From contig JAKART010000110.1 of the NCBI GenBank assembly GCA_021819255.1, forward strand, positions 1-7,130: a stretch of DNA of 7,130 nucleotides, written 5' to 3'. Both the position numbers and the translations under genes were made by a program. Shown here piece after piece: positions 5,587 through 7,130 of the stretch. The DNA is from Acidobacteriota bacterium (GTDB lineage: Bacteria > Acidobacteriota > Terriglobia > Terriglobales > Acidobacteriaceae). The notes beneath the pieces are model-generated. The model was not told where the DNA came from. It saw only the letters and a list, made by a program, of their open reading frames with translations, and searched no databases. The first letter of the stretch is position 1, and each line of letters begins with the position of its first letter.

Positions 5587-5918
5587 GGATCAACTTTCAG
5601 ATCGGCTTTTTTCTTGAGATAGCTCCGGATGGCCGCCGCAACCACCAGGACCAGCACCAGGCCCAGCAGGACGGCCAGAGCCGAGAGGAGATAGAGGATC
5701 CAGGGAAGGTAGCACTGCCAGCCGGCGAGGCCGGCGCTGGAACCGCAGTTAGGCGCCGGCAGCCCGAGCAGCAGCATGGCCGGCGCTGAGGCGAGGTTGG
5801 CGATCAGGTTGAGCCCATGACCGGCTTCTTGCCCCGTAGGGGCATCCGGAGATGCCCCGCACGTCCCGCTGCCGGGGATAGGACACGCGTTGTCGGAGCC
5901 GACGATCTTGGATAGCAC
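5583..5918 (-). CDS. Small single-pass membrane protein of unknown function, coupled to kdsB
   Basis: A 111-aa frame beginning at GTG 5918 and closing with a TGA that overlaps the kdsB ATG. I do not recognise the family. The C-terminal third has one strong hydrophobic segment (residues 73-97), followed by a basic tail RSYLKKKADLK; the positive-inside rule puts the tail in the cytoplasm and the N-terminal part outside. Two cysteines, C58 and C69, lie just before the membrane segment and could form a disulfide. A weaker hydrophobic stretch is at about 36-55. The start is uncertain: GTG 5918 has only a faint AGG upstream, an in-frame stop lies at 5943-5945, and the first internal in-frame ATG (5777) has no ribosome binding site. 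Residues 1-35 are low in conserved character and are encoded over a strong inverted repeat, so they may be leader rather than protein. The TGA/ATG overlap and the membrane segment argue that the C-terminal part is real. Confidence 0.62.
   Translation of the reverse strand: MLSKIVGSDNACPIPGSGTCGASPDAPTGQEAGHGLNLIANLASAPAMLLLGLPAPNCGSSAGLAGWQCYLPWILYLLSALAVLLGLVLVLVVAAAIRSYLKKKADLKVDP
5831..5858 (-). repeat. Overlapping, mutually exclusive inverted repeats
   Basis: GGGGCATC (5839-5846) pairs perfectly with GATGCCCC (5851-5858) around a 4-nt loop. The same GGGGC (5839-5843) can instead pair with GCCCC (5831-5835) around a 3-nt loop. The two stems cannot form together. They lie in the 5' part of the transcript for the small membrane protein and kdsB. 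They could be a REP-like dispersed palindrome or a local RNA structure; the sequence alone does not decide. Confidence 0.6.
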
Positions 5919-5920
5919 GT

Positions 5921-5949
5921 TTGACCTGCGAGATACAGAAACTTATGAT
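5921..5949 (+). promoter_or_regulatory. Sigma70-type promoter for the tRNA-Met gene
   Basis: TTGACC at 5921-5926 and TATGAT at 5944-5949 are separated by exactly 17 nt; each box matches the housekeeping consensus at five of six positions. Transcription would begin near 5956, leaving about 50 nt of leader before the mature tRNA 5' end at 6009, to be removed by processing. The -35 box begins 3 nt from the GTG start of the divergent membrane-protein gene. This is the best promoter match I found in the window. Confidence 0.75.
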
Positions 5950-6008
5950 GAAAGAGCGACTGGCGTCGCGGCCGGGAGTCTCCCTCCGCTGAATGCAGTC
6001 TTCCTCGC

Positions 6009-6085
6009 GGCGGTGTAGCTCAGATGGTTAGAGCGACGGACTCATAACCCGTAGGTCAGTGGTTCGATTCCACTCACCGCCACCA
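6009..6085 (+). tRNA. tRNA-Met (CAU), elongator type
   Basis: A full 77-nt cloverleaf with encoded CCA. The acceptor stem GGCGGTG (6009-6015) pairs with CACCGCC (6075-6081), followed by A and CCA. The D stem is GCTC/GAGC (6018-6021, 6031-6034). The anticodon loop CTCATAA (6041-6047) carries anticodon CAT at 6043-6045. The T stem is AGTGG/CCACT with loop TTCGATT (6063-6069). The fully paired first acceptor base pair and the lack of three G-C pairs in the anticodon stem exclude initiator tRNA. The G-G at acceptor positions 4-5 differs from the C-C of E. coli tRNA-Ile2, so a lysidine-type Ile tRNA is less likely, though not excluded. The anticodon stem ACGGA/CCCGT has an A-C mismatch at 31-39. 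A 5-bp stem (6088-6092 with 6099-6103) follows the gene without a T-run. Confidence 0.95.
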
Positions 6086-6273
6086 CTCCCGCTGTGGCGC
6101 GGGTCCAGCCGCCGGCCTACCATCCGCCTGACCTCCGATTCGGAGCGTCCACAGACCGCAACTTTCTGAGTAGAGAGTATCATTCGGCTATCGGACTGCG
6201 TCTAAACTGGAGCAAGTTCGTTCGTCGCGCATCTCATCCTTACCCACGCAATCTCGGAGTTTGTCACCGCATC

Positions 6274-7130
6274 ATGCCCAAGAGTCTCAAGATCTCGCTG
6301 CTGGCTTTTTCCGTAGCCCTCATCCTTTGCATTTTCGCGGGGGTCAACGCGCCCGGCGTTGCTGCGGCCGCCGACTCGGCGCCACAAAACGCCTATCGTC
6401 AGATTAACGTTTACGGAGAGGTCTTGCAGCATATTCAGTCCGATTATGTAGAGGTGCCCAACATCCCCAAGGTGACCAACGGCGCTTTGCGTGGGTTGCT
6501 GGAGAGCCTGGATGCAGACTCCAGCTATCTTACCCCGGCTGACTATAAGGCCTACCAGGCGGACCAGGGAGGCAAGGCGCAGGTAGGGATCAATGTCTCC
6601 AAGCGCTACGGTTATGCCATCGTGGTCTCCGTCGTCCCGGGCTCACCGGCTGACAAGGCGGGGCTGGGGGATGGCGACATCATCGAAGCGATCGGCAATC
6701 AGGATACCGGCAACCTCTCCCTGGCCATGATCCGGCTATTGCTGCAAGGCGAACCCGGCAGCCGATTGCAGTTGGCGGTGGTTGGCCGCCGCAGCACATC
6801 CTCAACGCCGCAGAAGGTGACGCTCACCAGAGCGATTGTCGCCGAGCCTCCTGTTTCCGCATCGTTTTATGACGGTAAATCAATCCTTTACTTGAATCCG
6901 GAGATCATCGATCGCCAGCACGCGCAGGAGGTAGAGTCCCGTCTGAAGTCGCTGAAGAAAAATGGTGACACCAGGATTCTGCTTGACCTGCGCAATATTT
7001 CTGCGGGCGATATGGCGGAGGCCGTGCGCATGGCGAACTTCTTTATTGCCAGCGGGACCATCGCCAGCCTGAAGGGTCAGAAGTATCCCGAGCAGATCTT
7101 CAGTGCGGAACCATCCCAGGCCATCAACAC
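6274..7130 (+). CDS. PDZ-containing S41 (C-terminal processing) peptidase, exported, 3' partial
   Basis: The first 285 residues of a Ctp-like serine protease; the window ends before the region expected to hold the catalytic Ser and Lys. The N-terminus has a classic Sec signal: K3 and K6, a hydrophobic core at 7-24, and a likely cleavage after the alanine run at 30-33, so the mature enzyme should work in the periplasm. Residues about 40-95 resemble the helical N-terminal region of Ctp proteases, including LDADSSYLTPADY. A PDZ domain follows at about 100-167, with VVPGSPADKAGLGDGDIIEAIG as its core. The start of the S41 fold is seen with ILYLNPEI and LLDLRN near 236-241. The usual DLRNNPGG reads DLRNISAG here. 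The ATG at 6274 is chosen because it opens the signal peptide; the nearest GGAG (6256-6259) is 14 nt away, so initiation may be weak or not Shine-Dalgarno driven. No convincing promoter was found between the tRNA and this gene. Confidence 0.88.
   Translation, partial: MPKSLKISLLAFSVALILCIFAGVNAPGVAAAADSAPQNAYRQINVYGEVLQHIQSDYVEVPNIPKVTNGALRGLLESLDADSSYLTPADYKAYQADQGGKAQVGINVSKRYGYAIVVSVVPGSPADKAGLGDGDIIEAIGNQDTGNLSLAMIRLLLQGEPGSRLQLAVVGRRSTSSTPQKVTLTRAIVAEPPVSASFYDGKSILYLNPEIIDRQHAQEVESRLKSLKKNGDTRILLDLRNISAGDMAEAVRMANFFIASGTIASLKGQKYPEQIFSAEPSQAIN

Noticed and set aside
6009..6085. tRNA as an integration (att) site for a mobile element
   Set aside because: No duplicated tRNA 3' end and no integrase in the window.
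6088..6103. Hairpin after the tRNA as an intrinsic terminator
   Set aside because: A 5-bp stem with a 6-nt loop and no T-run; too weak to call.
6178..6208. Promoter for the S41 protease gene (TATCAT at 6178 or TAAACT at 6203 as -10)
   Set aside because: Neither has a believable -35 box at 16-18 nt.

Overview
The window is a GC-rich stretch of bacterial chromosome with ordinary housekeeping genes. It looks like a Gram-negative organism because it carries kdsB (Kdo activation for lipopolysaccharide) and a GDP-mannose gene pair. The style of the class-Ib aminotransferase, the single-domain ManC and the divergent PDZ/S41 protease suggests Acidobacteriota (Terriglobia-like). That placement is inference from remembered family resemblance and was not checked by a search.

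Layout, left to right. Positions 1-1159 (+): a class-Ib aspartate-type aminotransferase whose true start lies just outside the window. Positions 1229-4526 (+): a tight cassette of mannose-1-phosphate guanylyltransferase (manC), an alpha-D-phosphohexomutase and a HAD-IA phosphatase. The two junctions overlap by 4 nt (TTGA and GTGA), so translational coupling is likely. Positions 4527-4833: a convergent, gene-free spacer with a short tandem repeat and GC-rich hairpins. Positions 4834-5918 (-): kdsB, preceded by a small single-pass membrane protein whose stop codon overlaps the kdsB ATG (ATGA). Positions 5921-5949 (+): a near-consensus sigma70-type promoter. Positions 6009-6085 (+): an elongator tRNA-Met (CAU) with encoded CCA. 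Positions 6274-7130 (+): the exported N-terminal half of a PDZ/S41 (C-terminal processing type) protease, cut by the window end.

How the genes fit together: the phosphohexomutase can make mannose-1-phosphate and ManC converts it to GDP-mannose, the donor for surface glycans. The coupled HAD enzyme probably acts on a sugar phosphate of the same pool. KdsB makes CMP-Kdo for the LPS inner core. The theme of the window is therefore cell-envelope sugar activation, flanked by amino-acid metabolism, a tRNA and an envelope protease.

I see no mobile element, CRISPR array, phage gene or defence system, and nothing that amounts to a clearly new system. The items most worth a second look are the small two-cysteine membrane protein coupled to kdsB, the alternative hairpins inside its 5' part, the HAD phosphatase coupled to the hexomutase, and an A-C mismatch in the tRNA anticodon stem.
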